From Piscicola geometra (Eukaryota; Annelida; Clitellata; Hirudinida; Piscicolidae): a stretch of DNA of 64,000 nucleotides. Location of the stretch: the NCBI GenBank assembly GCA_943735955.1, contig OX030963.1:7501-71500 (forward strand), in the 5' to 3' direction. This document shows, one piece after another, positions 27,061-42,155 of the stretch (its first letter is position 1; each line of letters begins with the position of its first letter). The notes beneath the pieces are model-generated. The model saw nothing but the letters and a program-made list of their open reading frames with translations, made no database searches and had not been told where the DNA came from. Both the position numbers and the translations under genes were made by a program.

Positions 27061-30000
27061 AGACGATGAAGACGGTGAAGACGAACGATGAAGACGATGG
27101 AGACGGTGAAGACGGTGAAGACGATGAAGACGATGAAGACGGTGAAGACGATGAAGACGAACGATGAAGACGATGAAGACGGTGAAGACGACCGATGAAG
27201 ACGATGAAGACGGTGAAGACGGTGAAGACGATGAAGAAGATGAAGAAGATGAAGACGATGAAGACGATGAAGACGATGAAGACGATGAAGACGGTGAAAA
27301 CGATGAAGACGATGAAGACGGTGAAGACGGTGAAGACGATGAAGACGATGAAGACGATGAAGACGGTGAAGACGAACGATGAAGACGGTGAAGACGAACG
27401 ATGAAGACGATGAAGACGGTGAAGACGATGAAGACGGTGAAGACGATGAAGACGGTGAAGACGATGAAGACGGTGAAGACGATGAAGACGGTGAAGACGA
27501 TGAGGACGGTGAAGACGATGAAGACGATGAAGACGATGAAGACGATGAAGACGGTGAAGACGATGAAGACGGTGAAGACGATGAAGACGGTGAAGACGGT
27601 GAAGACAATGAAGACGATGAAGACGGTGAAGACGGTGAAGACGAACGATGAAGACGATGAAGACGATGAAGACGATGAAGACGGTGAAGACGGTGAAGAC
27701 GGTGAAGACGATGAAGACGATGAAGACGGTGAAGACGATGAAGACGGTGAAGACGGTGAAAACGATGAAGACGATGAAGACGGTGAAGACGATGAAGACG
27801 GTGAAGACGGTGAAGACGGTGAAGACGATGAAGACGATAAAGACGATGAAGACGATGAAGACGATGAAAACGGTGAAGACGGTGAAGACGGTGAAGACGG
27901 TTAAGACGATGAAGACGGTGAAGACGATGAAGACGATGAAGACGGTGAAGACGATGAAGACGATGAAGACGATGAAGACGATGAAGACGATGATGACGAT
28001 GATGACGATGAAGACGGTGAAGACGATGAAAACGATGAAGACGGTGAAGACGATGAAGACGATGAAGACGATGAAGACGATGAAGACGATGAAGACGATG
28101 AAGACGATGAAGACGATGAAGACGATGAAGACGATGAAGACGAAGAAGACGATGAAGACGATGAAGACGATGAAGACGATGAAGACGATGAAGACGATGA
28201 AGACGATGAAGACGATGAAGACGATGAAGACGATGAAGACGATGAAGACGATGAAGACGATGAAGACGATGAAGACGATGAAGACGGTGAAGAGGGTGAA
28301 GACGGTGAAGACGGTGAAGACGATGAAGACGATGAAGACGATGAAGACGGTGAAGACGGTGAAGACGGTGAAGACGAACGATGAAGACGATGAAGACGGT
28401 GAAGACGACCGATGAAAACGATGAAGACGGTGAAGACGGTAAAGACGATGAAGACGATGAAGAAGATGAAGACGATGAAGACGATGAAGACGATGAAGAC
28501 GGTGAAAACGATGAAGACGATGAAGACGGTGAAGACGGTGAAGACGATGAAGACGATGAAGACGATGAAGACGGTGAAGACGAACGATGAAGACGATGAA
28601 GACGGTGAAGACGAACGATGAAGACGATGAAGACGGTGAAGACGTTCAAGACGGTGAAGACGATGAAGACGGTGAAGACGATGAAGACGATGAGGACGGT
28701 GAAGACGATGAAGACGATGAAGACGGTGAAGACGATGAAGACGGTGAAGACGATGAAGACGGTGAAGACGGTGAAGACGATGAAGACGATGAAGACGGTG
28801 AAGACGAACGATGAAGACGATGAAGACGGTGAAGACGAACGATGAAGACGATGAAGACGGTGAAGACGATGAAGACGGTGAAGACGATGAAGACGGTGAA
28901 GACGATGAAGACGGTGAAGACGATGAGGACGGTGAAGACGATGAAGACGATGAAGACGATGAAGACGATGAAGACGGTGAAGACGATGAAGACGGTGAAG
29001 ACGATGAAGACGGTGAAGACGGTGAAGACGATGAAGACGATGAAGACGGTGAAGACGGTGAAGACGAACGATGAAGACGATGAAGACGATGAAGACGATG
29101 AAGACGGTGAAGACGGTGAAGACGGTGAAGACGATGAAGACGATGAAGACGGTGAAGACGATGAAGACGGTGAAGACGGTGAAAACGATGAAGACGATGA
29201 AGACGGTGAAGACGATGAAGACGGTGAAGACGGTGAAGACGGTGAAGACGATGAAGACGATAAAGACGATAAAGACGATAAAGACGATAAAGACGATGAA
29301 AACGGTGAAGACGGTGAAGACGGTGAAGACGGTGAAGACGATGAAGACGGTGAAGACGATGAAGACGATGAAGACGGTGAAGACGATGAAGACGATGAAG
29401 ACGATGAAGACGATGAAGACGATGATGACGATGATGACGATGAAGACGGTGAAGACGATGAAGACGATGAAGACGGTGAAGACGATGAAGACGATGAAGA
29501 CGATGAAGACGATAAAGACGATGAAGACGATGAAGACGATGAAGACGATGAAGACGATGAAGACGATGAAGACGATGAAGACGATGAAGACGATGAAGAC
29601 GATGAAGACGATGAAGACGGTGAAGACGGTGAAGACGGTGAAGACGATGAAGACGATGAAGACGGTGAAGACGATGAAGAAGATGAAGACGATGAAGACG
29701 ATGAAGACGGTGAAGACGATGAAGACGGTGAAGAGGGTGAAGACGGTGAAGACGGTGAAGACGATGAAGACGATGAAGACGATGAAGCCGGTGAAGACGG
29801 TGAAGACGAACGATGAAGACGATGAAGACGGTGAAGACGACACATGAAGACGATGAAGACGGTGAAGACGGTGAAGACGATGAAGACGATGAAGAAGATG
29901 AAGACGATGAAGACGATGAAGACGATGAAGACGATGAAGACGGTGAAAACGATGAAGACGATGAAGACGGTGAAGACGGTGAAGACGAACGATGAAGACG

Positions 30001-33000
30001 ATGAAGACGGTGAAGACGGTGAAGACGGTGAAGACGATGAAGACGATGAAGACGGTGAAGACGATGAAGACGGTGAAGACGGTGAAAACGATGAAGACGA
30101 TGAAGACGGTGAAGACGATGAAGACGGTGAAGACGGTAAAGACGGTGAAGACGATGAAGACGATGAAGACGATGAAGACGATGAAGACGGTGAAGACGAT
30201 GAAGACGATGAAGACGATGAAGACGATGAAGACGATGAAGACGATGAAGACGATGAAGACGATGAAGACGATGAAGACGATGAAGACGATGAAGACGATG
30301 AAGACGATGAAGGCGATGAAGACGATGAAGACGGTGAAGACGGTGAAGACGATGAAGACGATGAAGACGGTGAAGACGATGAAGAAGATGAAGACGATGA
30401 AGACGATGAAGACGGTGAAGACGGTGAAGACGATGAAGACGGTGAAGACGGTGAAGACGATGAAGACGATGAAGACGGTGAAGACGGTGAAGACGAACGA
30501 TGAAGACGATGAAGACGATGAAGACGATGAAGACGATGAAGACGGTGAAGACGGTGAAGACGGTGAAGACGATGAAGACGATGAAGACGGTGAAGACGAT
30601 GAAGACGGTGAAGACGGTGAAAACGATGAAGACGATGAAGACGGTGAAGACGATGAAGACGGTGAAGACGGTGAAGACGGTGAAGACGATGAAGACGATA
30701 AAGACGATAAAGACGATAAAGACGATGAAAACGGTGAAGACGGTGAAGACGGTGAAGACGGTGAAGACGATGAAGACGGTGAAGACGATGAAGACGATGA
30801 AGACGGTGAAGACGATGAAGACGATGAAGACGATGAAGACGATGAAGACGATGATGACGATGATGACGATGAAGACGGTGAAGACGATGAAGACGATGAA
30901 GACGGTGAAGACGATGAAGACGATGAAGACGATGAAGACGATAAAGACGATGAAGACGATGAAGACGATGAAGACGATGAAGACGATGAAGACGATGAAG
31001 ACGATGAAGACGATGAAGACGATGAAGACGATGAAGACGATGAAGACGGTGAAGACGGTGAAGACGGTGAAGACGATGAAGACGATGAAGACGGTGAAGA
31101 CGATGAAGAAGATGAAGACGATGAAGACGATGAAGACGGTGAAGACGATGAAGACGGTGAAGAGGGTGAAGACGATGAAGACGGTGAAGACGATGAAGAA
31201 GATGAAGACGATGAAGACGGTGAGGACGATGAAGACGGTGAAGACGGTGAAGACGATGAAGACGATGAAGACGATGAAGACGATGAAGACGATGATGACG
31301 ATGATGACGATGAAGACGGTGAAGACGATGAAGACGATGAAGACGGTGAAGACGATGAAGACGATGAAGACGATGAAGACGATAAAGACGATGAAGACGA
31401 TGAAGACGATGAAGACGATGAAGACGATGAAGACGATGAAGACGATGAAGACGATGAAGACGATGAAGACGATGAAGACGATGAAGACGGTGAAGACGGT
31501 GAAGACGGTGAAGACGATGAAGACGATGAAGACGGTGAAGACGATGAAGAAGATGAAGACGATGAAGACGATGAAGACGGTGAAGACGATGAAGACGGTG
31601 AAGAGGGTGAAGACGGTGAAGACGGTGAAGACGATGAAGACGATGAAGACGATGAAGACGATGAAGCCGGTGAAGACGGTGAAGACGAACGATGAAGACG
31701 ATGAAGACGGTGAAGACGACACATGAAGACGATGAAGACGGTGAAGACGGTGAAGACGATGAAGACGATGAAGAAGATGAAGACGATGAAGACGATGAAG
31801 ACGATGAAGACGATGAAGACGGTGAAAACGATGAAGACGATGAAGACGGTGAAGACGGTGAAGACGAACGATGAAGACGATGAAGACGGTGAAGACGGTG
31901 AAGACGGTGAAGACGATGAAGACGATGAAGACGGTGAAGACGATGAAGACGGTGAAGACGGTGAAAACGATGAAGACGATGAAGACGGTGAAGACGATGA
32001 AGACGGTGAAGACGGTAAAGACGGTGAAGACGATGAAGACGATGAAGACGATGAAGACGATGAAGACGGTGAAGACGATGAAGACGATGAAGACGATGAA
32101 GACGATGAAGACGATGAAGACGATGAAGACGATGAAGACGATGAAGACGATGAAGACGATGAAGACGATGAAGACGATGAAGACGATGAAGGCGATGAAG
32201 ACGATGAAGACGGTGAAGACGGTGAAGACGATGAAGACGATGAAGACGGTGAAGACGATGAAGAAGATGAAGACGATGAAGACGATGAAGACGGTGAAGA
32301 CGATGAAGACGGTGAAGAGGGTGAAGACGGTGAAGACGGTGAAGACGATGAAGACGATGAAGACGATGAAGAGGATGAAGACGGTGAAGACGGTGAAGAC
32401 GATGAAGACGGTGAAGACGATGAAGACGGTGAAGACGATGAAGACGATGAAGACGGTGAAGACGATGAAGACGATGAAGACGATGAAGACGATGATGACG
32501 ATGAAGACGGTGAAGACGATGAAGACGATGAAGACGATGAAGACGGTGAAGACGGTGAAGACGGTGAAGACGATGAAGACGATGAAGACGGTGAAGACGA
32601 TGAAGACGGTGAAGACGGTGAAAACGATGAAGACGATGAAGACGGTGAAGACGGTGAAGACGGTGAAGACGATGAAGACGATGAAGACGATGAAGACGAT
32701 GAAGACGATGAAGACGGTGAAGACGGTGAAGACGGTGAAGACGGTGAAGACGATGAAGACGGTGAAGACGATGAAGACGATGAAGACGGTGAAGACGATG
32801 AAGACGATGAAGACGATGAAGACGATGAAGACGATGATGACGATGATGACGATGAAGACGGTGAAGACGATGAAGACGATGAAGACGGTGAAGACGATGA
32901 AGACGATGAAGACGATGAAGACGATGAAGACGATGAAGACGATGAAGACGATGAAGACGATGAAGACGATGAAGACAATGAAGACGATGAAGACGATGAA

Positions 33001-33170
33001 GACGATGAAGACGATGAAGACGATGAAGACGGTGAAGACGGTGAAGACGGTGAAGACGGTGAAGACGATGAAGACGATGAAGACGGTGAAGACGATGAAG
33101 AAGATGAAGACGATGAAGACGGTGAAGACGATGAAGACGGTGAAGAGGGTGAAGACGGTGAAGACGGTGA
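27061..33170 (+). repeat. Array zone 4: DDD blocks without EK blocks
   Basis: EK blocks stop after 26547. DDD motifs continue at 27989, 29421, 30850, 31291 and 32833. The first two AG blocks (GATGAAGCCGGTG at 29787 and 31666) are followed by the GACACATG spacer, which I see only at these two sites. GAAGAGGGTG variants mark the block ends. A long stretch without any 4-bp spacer begins at about 31866. No gene or RNA is seen. Confidence 0.8.
31280..32280 (+). repeat. Second copy of the 29400-30400 block (offset 1870-1879 bp)
   Basis: The DDD motif (29421/31291), AG marker (29787/31666), GACACATG spacer, GAAC spacers (29992/31871), GGTAAAGAC (about 30134/32013) and GATGAAGGC (about 30309/32188) recur in order. 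The offset shifts from 1870 to 1879 bp through gain of a single unit. An overlapping duplication copies 29071-29750 to about 30500-31170 at an offset of 1429 bp, so this region has been rearranged at least twice. Confidence 0.8.
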
Positions 33171-35949
33171 AGACGATGAAGATGATGAAGATGATGAAGA
33201 CGATGAAGACGATGAAGACGATGAAGACGAAGAAGACGATGAAGACGATGAAGACGATGAAGACGATGAAGACGATGAAGACGAAGAAGACGATGAAGAC
33301 GATGAAGACGATGAAGACGATGAAGACGATGAAGACGATGAAGACGATGAAGACGATGATGACGATGATGACGATGAAGACGGTGAAGACGATGAAGACG
33401 ATGAAGACGGTGAAGACGATGAAGACGATGAAGACGACGAAGACGATGAAGACGATGAAGACGATGAAGACGATGAAGACGATGAAGACGATGAAGACAA
33501 TGAAGACGATGAAGACGATGAAGACGATGAAGACGATGAAGACGATGAAGACGGTGAAGACGGTGAAGACGGTGAAGACGGTGAAGACGATGAAGACGAT
33601 GAAGACGGTGAAGACGATGAAGAAGATGAAGACGGAGAAGACGATGAAGACGGTGAAGACGGTGAAGAGGGTGAAGACGGTGAAGACGGTGAAGACGATG
33701 AAGATGATGAAGATGATGAAGACGATGAAGACGATGAAGACGATGAAGACGAAGAAGACGATGAAGACGATGAAGACGATGAAGACGATGAAGACGATGA
33801 AGACGAAGAGGACGATGAAGACGATGAAGACGATGAAGACGATGAAGACGATGAAGATGAACGATGAAGATAATGAAGACGATGGCGACGATGAAGACGA
33901 TGAAGACGATGAAGACGATGAAGACGATGAAGACGATGAAGACGATGCAGACGATGAAGACGATGAAGACGAACGATGAAGACGATGAAGACGATGAAGA
34001 CGAACGATGAAGACGATGAAGACGATGAAGACGATGAAGACGGTGAAGACGGTGAAGACGATGAAGACGATGAAGACGATGAAGACGATGAAGACGATGA
34101 AGACGATGAAGACGATGAAGACGGTGAAGACGGTGAAGACGGTGAAGACGATGAAGACGATGAAGACGGTGAAGACGATGAAGAAGATGAAGACGATGAA
34201 GACGATGAAGACGGTGAAGACGATGAAGACGATGAAGACGATGAAGACGATGAAGACGATGAAGACGATGAAGACAATGAAGACGATGAAGACGATGAAG
34301 ACGATGAAGACGATGAAGACGATGAAGGCGATGAAGACGATGAAGACGGTGAAGACGGTGAAGACGATGAAGACGATGAAGACGGTGAAGACGATGAAGA
34401 GGATGAAGACGGTGAAGACGGTGAAGACGATGAAGACGGTGAAGACGATGAAGACGGTGAAGACGATGAAGACGATGAAGACGGTGAAGACGATGAAGAC
34501 GATGAAGACGATGAAGACGATGATGACGATGAAGACGGTGAAGACGATGAAGACGATGAAGACGATGAAGACGGTGAAGACGGTGAAGACGGTGAAGACG
34601 ATGAAGACGATGAAGACGGTGAAGACGATGAAGACGGTGAAGACGGTGAAAACGATGAAGACGATGAAGACGGTGAAGACGGTGAAGACGGTGAAGACGA
34701 TGAAGACGATGAAGACGATGAAGACGATGAAGACGATGAAGACGGTGAAGACGGTGAAGACGGTGAAGACGGTGAAGACGATGAAGACGGTGAAGACGAT
34801 GAAGACGATGAAGACGGTGAAGACGATGAAGACGATGAAGACGATGAAGACGATGAAGAGGATGATGACGATGATGACGATGAAGACGGTGAAGACGATG
34901 AAGACGATGAAGACGGTGAAGACGATGAAGACGATGAAGACGATGAAGACGATGAAGACGATGAAGACGATGAAGACGATGATAACGATGAAGACGATGA
35001 AGACGGTGAAGACGGTGAAGACGGTGAAGACGGTGAAGACGATGAAGACGATGAAGACGGTGAAGACGATGAAGAAGATGAAGACGAGGAAGACGGTGAA
35101 GACGATGAAGACGGTGAAGAGGGTGAAGACGGTGAAGACGGTGAAGACGATGAAGATGATGAAGATGATGAAGACGATGAAGACGATGCAGACGATGAAG
35201 ACGAAGAAGACGATGAAGACGATGAAGACGATGAAGACGATGAAGACGATGAAGACGAAGAAGACGATGAAGACGATGAAGACGATGAAGACGATGAAGA
35301 CGATGAAGACGATGAAGACGATGAAGACGATGATGACGATGATGACGATGAAGACGGTGAAGACGATGAAGACGATGAAGACGGTGAAGACGATGAAGAC
35401 GATGAAGACGACGAAGACGATGAAGACGATGAAGACGATGAAGACGATGAAGACGATGAAGACGATGAAGACAATGAAGACGATGAAGACGATGAAGACG
35501 ATGAAGACGATGAAGACGATGAAGACGGTGAAGACGGTGAAGACGGTGAAGACGGTGAAGACGATGAAGACGATGAAGACGGTGAAGACGATGAAGAAGA
35601 TGAAGACGGAGAAGACGATGAAGACGGTGAAGACGGTGAAGAGGGTGAAGACGGTGAAGACGGTGAAGACGATGATGATGATGAAGATGATGAAGACGAT
35701 GAAGACGATGAAGACGATGAAGACGAAGAAGACGATGAAGACGATGAAGACGATGAAGACGATGAAGACGATGAAGACGAAGAGGACGATGAAGACGATG
35801 AAGACGATGAAGACGATGAAGACGATGAAGATGAACGATGAAGATAATGAAGACGATGGCGACGATGAAGACGATGAAGACGATGAAGACGATGAAGACG
35901 ATGAAGACGATGAAGACGATGCAGACGATGAAGACGATGAAGACGAACG

Positions 35950-38484
35950 ATGAAGACGATGAAGACGATGAAGACGAACGATGAAGACGATGAAGACGAT
36001 GAAGACGGTGAAGACGTGGAAGACGATGAAGACGATGAAGACGGTGAAGACGGTGAAGACGATGAAGACGATGAAGACGATGAAGACGATGAAGACGATG
36101 AAGACGATGAAGACGATGAAGACGATGAAGACGGTGAAGACGGTGAAGACGGTGAAGACGATGAAGACGATGAAGAAGGTGAAGACGATGAAGAAGATGA
36201 AGACGATGAAGACGATGAAGACGGTGAAGACGATGAAGACGATGAAGACGATGAAGACGATGAAGACGATGAAGACGATGAAGACAATGAAGACGATGAA
36301 GACGATGAAGACAATGAAGACGATGAAGACGATGAAGACGGTGAAGACGGTGAAGACGGTGAAGACGATGAAGACGATGAAGACGGTGAAGACGATGAAG
36401 AAGATGAAGACGGTGAAGACGATGAAGACGGTGAAGACGGTGAAGAGGGTGAAGACGATGAAGACGATGATGACGAAGAAGACGATGAAGACGATGAAGA
36501 CGATGAAGACGATGAAGACGATGAAGACGATGAAGACGATGAAGACGATGATGACGATGATGACGATGAAGACGGTGAAGACGATGAAGACGATGAAGAC
36601 GGTGAAGACGATGAAGACGATGAAGACGACGAAGACGATGAAGACGATGAAGACGATGAAGACGATGAAGACGATGAAGACGATGAAGACAATGAAGACG
36701 ATGAAGACGATGAAGACGATGAAGACGATGAAGACGATGAAGACGGTGAAGACGGTGAAGACGGTGAAGACGGTGAAGACGATGAAGACGATGAAGACGG
36801 TGAAGACGATGAAGAAGATGAAGACGGAGAAGACGATGAAGACGGTGAAGACGGTGAAGACGGTGAAGACGGTGAAGACGATGAAGACGATGAAGACGGT
36901 GAAGACGATGAAGAAGATGAAGACGGAGAAGACGATGAAGACGGTGAAGACGGTGAAGAGGGTGAAGACGGTGAAGACGGTGAAGACGATGATGATGATG
37001 AAGATGATGAAGACGATGAAGACGATGAAGACGATGAAGACGAAGAAGACGATGAAGACGATGAAGACGATGAAGACGATGAAGACGATGAAGACGAAGA
37101 GGACGATGAAGACGATGAAGACGATGAAGACGATGAAGACGATGAAGATGAACGATGAAGATAATGAAGACGATGGCGACGATGAAGACGATGAAGACGA
37201 TGAAGACGATGAAGACGATGAAGACGATGAAGACGATGCAGACGATGAAGACGATGAAGACGAACGATGAAGACGATGAAGACGATGAAGACGAACGATG
37301 AAGACGATGAAGACGATGAAGACGGTGAAGACGATGAAGACGATGAAGACGATGAAGACGGTGAAGACGGTGAAGACGATGAAGACGATGAAGACGATGA
37401 AGACGATGAAGACGATGAAGACGATGAAGACGATGAAGACGATGAAGACGGTGAAGACGGTGAAGACGGTGAAGACGATGAAGACGATGAAGAAGGTGAA
37501 GACGATGAAGAAGATGAAGACGATGAAGACGATGAAGACGGTGAAGACGATGAAGACGATGAAGACGATGAAGACGATGAAGACGATGAAGACGATGAAG
37601 ACAATGAAGACGATGAAGACGATGAAGACAATGAAGACGATGAAGACGATGAAGACGGTGAAGACGGTGAAGACGGTGAAGACGATGAAGACGATGAAGA
37701 CGGTGAAGACGATGAAGAAGATGAAGACGGTGAAGACGATGAAGACGGTGAAGACGGTGAAGAGGGTGAAGACGATGAAGACGATGAAGACGAAGAAGAC
37801 GATGAAGACGATGAAGACGATGAAGACGATGAAGACGATGAAGACGATGAAGACGATGAAGACGATGATGACGATGATGACGATGAAGACGGTGAAGACG
37901 ATGAAGACGATGAAGACGGTGAAGACGATGAAGACGATGAAGACGACGAAGACGATGAAGACGATGAAGACGATGAAGACGATGAAGACGATGAAGACGA
38001 TGAAGACAATGAAGACGATGAAGACGATGAAGACGATGAAGACGATGAAGACGATGAAGACGGTGAAGACGGTGAAGACGGTGAAGACGGTGAAGACGAT
38101 GAAGACGATGAAGACGGTGAAGACGATGAAGAAGATGAAGACGGAGAAGACGATGAAGACGGTGAAGACGGTGAAGAGGGTGAAGACGGTGAAGACGGTG
38201 AAGACGATGATGATGATGAAGATGATGAAGACGATGAAGACGATGAAGACGATGAAGACGAAGAAGACGATGAAGACGATGAAGACGATGAAGACGATGA
38301 AGACGATGAAGACGAAGAGGACGATGAAGACGATGAAGACGATGAAGACGATGAAGACGATGAAGATGAACGATGAAGATAATGAAGACGATGGCGACGA
38401 TGAAGACGATGAAGACGATGAAGACGATGAAGACGATGAAGACGATGAAGACGATGCAGACGATGAAGACGATGAAGACGAACG
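35950..38484 (+). repeat. Tandem HOR pair of 1317 and 1218 bp
   Basis: Copy 1 (35950-37266) and copy 2 (37267-38484) have the same order of units, including one DDD motif (36547 and 37864), GAAGAAGGTG, GACAATGAAG, GAAGAGGGTG and the DGD block. Copy 1 is longer by exactly 99 bp (11 units), because a segment carrying GACGGAGAAG is repeated (GGAG at 36826 and again at 36925). Substitutions private to copy 1 include GACGTGGAAG at about 36014 and GATGATGACGAAG at about 36470. Confidence 0.9.
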
Positions 38485-41342
38485 ATGAAGACGATGAAGA
38501 CGATGAAGACGAACGATGAAGACGATGAAGACGATGAAGACGGTGAAGACGATGAAGACGATGAAGACGATGAAGACGGTGAAGACGGTGAAGACGATGA
38601 AGACGATGAAGACGATGAAGACGATGAAGACGATGAAGACGATGAAGACGATGAAGACGATGAAGACGGTGAAGACGGTGAAGACGGTGAAGACGATGAA
38701 GACGATGAAGAAGGTGAAGACGATGAAGAAGATGAAGACGATGAAGACGATGAAGACGGTGAAGACGATGAAGACGATGAAGACGATGAAGACGATGAAG
38801 ACGATGAAGACGATGAAGACAATGAAGACGATGAAGACGATGAAGACAATGAAGACGATGAAGACGATGAAGACGGTGAAGACGGTGAAGACGGTGAAGA
38901 CGGTGAAGACGATGAAGACGATGAAGACGGTGAAGACGATGAAGAAGATGAAGACGGTGAAGACGATGAAGACGGTGAAGACGGTGAAGAGGGTGAAGAC
39001 GGTGAAGACGGTGAAGACGATGAAGATGATGAAGATGATGAAGACGATGAAGACGATGAAGACGATGAAGACGAAGAAGACGATGAAGACGATGAAGACG
39101 ATGAAGACGATGAAGACGATGAAGACGAAGAAGACGATGAAGACGATGAAGACGATGAAGACGATGAAGACGATGAAGATGAACGATGAAGATAATGAAG
39201 ACGATGGCGACGATGAAGACGATGAAGACGATGAAGACGATGAAGACGATGAAGACGATGAAGACGATGCAGACGATGAAGACGATGAAGACGAACGATG
39301 AAGACGATGAAGACGATGAAGACGAACGATGAAGACGATGAAGACGATGAAGACGATGAAGACGGTGAAGACGATGAAGACGATGAAGACGATGAAGACG
39401 GTGAAGACGGTGAAGACGGTGAAGACGAACGATGAAGACGATCGATGAAGACGATGAAGACGGTGAAGACGAACGATGAAGACGATGGAGACGGTGAAGA
39501 CGGTAAAGACGATGAAGACGATGAAGACGGTGAAGACGATGAAGACGATGAAGACGGTGAAGACGAACGATGAAGACGATGAAGACGGTGAAGACGACCG
39601 ATGAAGACGATGAAGACGGTGAAGACGGTGAAGACGATGAAGAAGATGAAGAAGATGAAGACGATGAAGACGATGAAGACGATGAAGACGATGAAGACGG
39701 TGAAAACGATGAAGACGATGAAGACGGTGAAGACGGTGAAGACGATGAAGACGATGAAGACGATGAAGACGATGAAGACGGTGAAGACGAACGATGAAGA
39801 CGATGAAGACGGTGAAGACGAACGATGAAGACGATGAAGACGGTGAAGACGATGAAGACGGTGAAGACGATGAAGACGGTGAAGACGAACGATGAAGACG
39901 ATGAAGACGATGAAGACGATGAAGACGGTGAAGACGGTGAAGACGGTGAAGACGATGAAGACGATGAAGACGGTGAAGACGATGAAGACGGTGAAGACGA
40001 TGAGGACGGTGAAGACGATGAAGACGATGAAGACGATGAAGACGATGAAGACGGTGAAGACGATGAAGACGGTGAAGACGATGAAGACGGTGAAGACGGT
40101 GAAGACGATGAAGACGATGAAGACGGTGAAGACGGTGAAGACGAACGATGAAGACGATGAAGACGATGAAGACGATGAAGACGGTGAAGACGGTGAAGAC
40201 GGTGAAGACGATGAAGACGATGAAGACGGTGAAGACGATGAAGACGGTGAAGACGGTGAAAACGATGAAGACGATGAAGACGGTGAAGACGATGAAGACG
40301 GTGAAGACGGTGAAGACGGTGAAGACGATGAAGACGATAAAGACGATGAAGACGATGAAGACGATGAAAACGGTGAAGACGGTGAAGACGGTGAAGACGG
40401 TGAAGACGATGAAGACGGTGAAGACGATGAAGACGATGAAGACGGTGAAGACGATGAAGACGATGAAGACGATGAAGACGATGAAGACGATGATGACGAT
40501 GATGACGATGAAGACGGTGAAGACGATGAAGACGATGAAGACGGTGAAGACGATGAAGACGATGAAGACGATGAAGACGATGAAGACGATGAAGACGATG
40601 AAGACGATGAAGACGATGAAGACGATGAAGACGATGAAGACGATGAAGACGATGAAGACGGTGAAGACGGTGAAGACGGTGAAGACGATGAAGACGGTGA
40701 AGACGGTGAAGACGATGAAGACGATGAAGACGATGAAGACGATGAAGACGGTGAAGACGGTGAAGACGAACGATGAAGACGATGAGGACGGTGAAGACGA
40801 CCGATGAAGACGATGAAGACGGTGAAGACGGTGAAGACGATGAAGACGATGAAGAAGATGAAGACGATGAAGACGATGAAGACGATGAAGACGATGAAGA
40901 CGGTGAAAACGATGAAGACGATGAAGACGGTGAAGACGGTGAAGACGATGAAGACGATGAAGACGATGAAGACGATGAAGACGATGAAGACAATGAAGAC
41001 GATGAAGACGATGAAGACGATGAAGACGATGAAGACGATGAAGAAGATGAAGACGATGAAGACGATGAAGACGATGAAGACGATGAAGACGGTGAAAACG
41101 ATGAAGACGATGAAGACGGTGAAGACGGTGAAGACGATGAAGACGATGAAGACGATGAAGACGATGAAGACGATGAAGACGAAGAGGACGATGAAGACGA
41201 TGAAGACGATGAAGACGATGAAGACGATGAAGATGAACGATGAAGATAATGAAGACGATGGCGACGATGAAGACGATGAAGACGATGAAGACGATGAAGA
41301 CGATGAAGACGATGCAGACGATGAAGACGATGAAGACGAACG

Positions 41343-42155
41343 ATGAAGACGATGAAGACGATGAAGACGAACGATGAAGACGATGAAGACGATGAAGACG
41401 GTGAAGACGATGAAGACGATGAAGACGATGAAGACGGTGAAGACGGTGAAGACGATGAAGACGATGAAGACGATGAAGACGATGAAGACGATGAAGACGA
41501 TGAAGACGATGAAGACGATGAAGACGGTGAAGACGGTGAAGACGGTGAAGACGATGAAGACGATGAAGAAGGTGAAGACGATGAAGAAGATGAAGACGAT
41601 GAAGACGATGAAGACGGTGAAGACGATGAAGACGATGAAGACGATGAAGACGATGAAGACGATGAAGACGATGAAGACAATGAAGACGATGAAGACGATG
41701 AAGACAATGAAGACGATGAAGACGATGAAGACGGTGAAGACGGTGAAGACGGTGAAGACGGTGAAGACGATGAAGACGATGAAGACGGTGAAGACGATGA
41801 AGAAGATGAAGACGGTGAAGACGATGAAGACGGTGAAGACGGTGAAGAGGGTGAAGACGGTGAAGACGGTGAAGACGATGAAGATGATGAAGATGATGAA
41901 GACGATGAAGACGATGAAGACGATGAAGACGAAGAAGACGATGAAGACGATGAAGACGATGAAGACGATGAAGACGATGAAGACGAAGAAGACGATGAAG
42001 ACGATGAAGACGATGAAGACGATGAAGACGATGAAGATGAACGATGAAGATAATGAAGACGATGGCGACGATGAAGACGATGAAGACGATGAAGACGATG
42101 AAGACGATGAAGACGATGAAGACGATGCAGACGATGAAGACGATGAAGACGAACG
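41343..42155 (+). repeat. Second copy of the 38485-39297 block (offset 2858 bp)
   Basis: Each interval is 813 bp, and 705 bp of both (38485-39189 and 41343-42047) give the same translation in both open plus frames, so the DNA appears identical or nearly so. They are shortened relatives of the 1218-bp repeat and lack its DDD section. A third, further shortened copy starts at 42581 and runs to about 43120. This is among the least diverged long copies in the window. Confidence 0.85.

Noticed and set aside
31723..33867. Plus frame of 714 codons starting M-K-T and becoming D-E-D/G-E-D, and the equally long ones to 63949
   Set aside because: The M-K-T start arises from the ATG present in each A unit, and the switch to D-E-D occurs at a 4-bp shift. 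Copies elsewhere are broken by further shifts with no sign of frame conservation.
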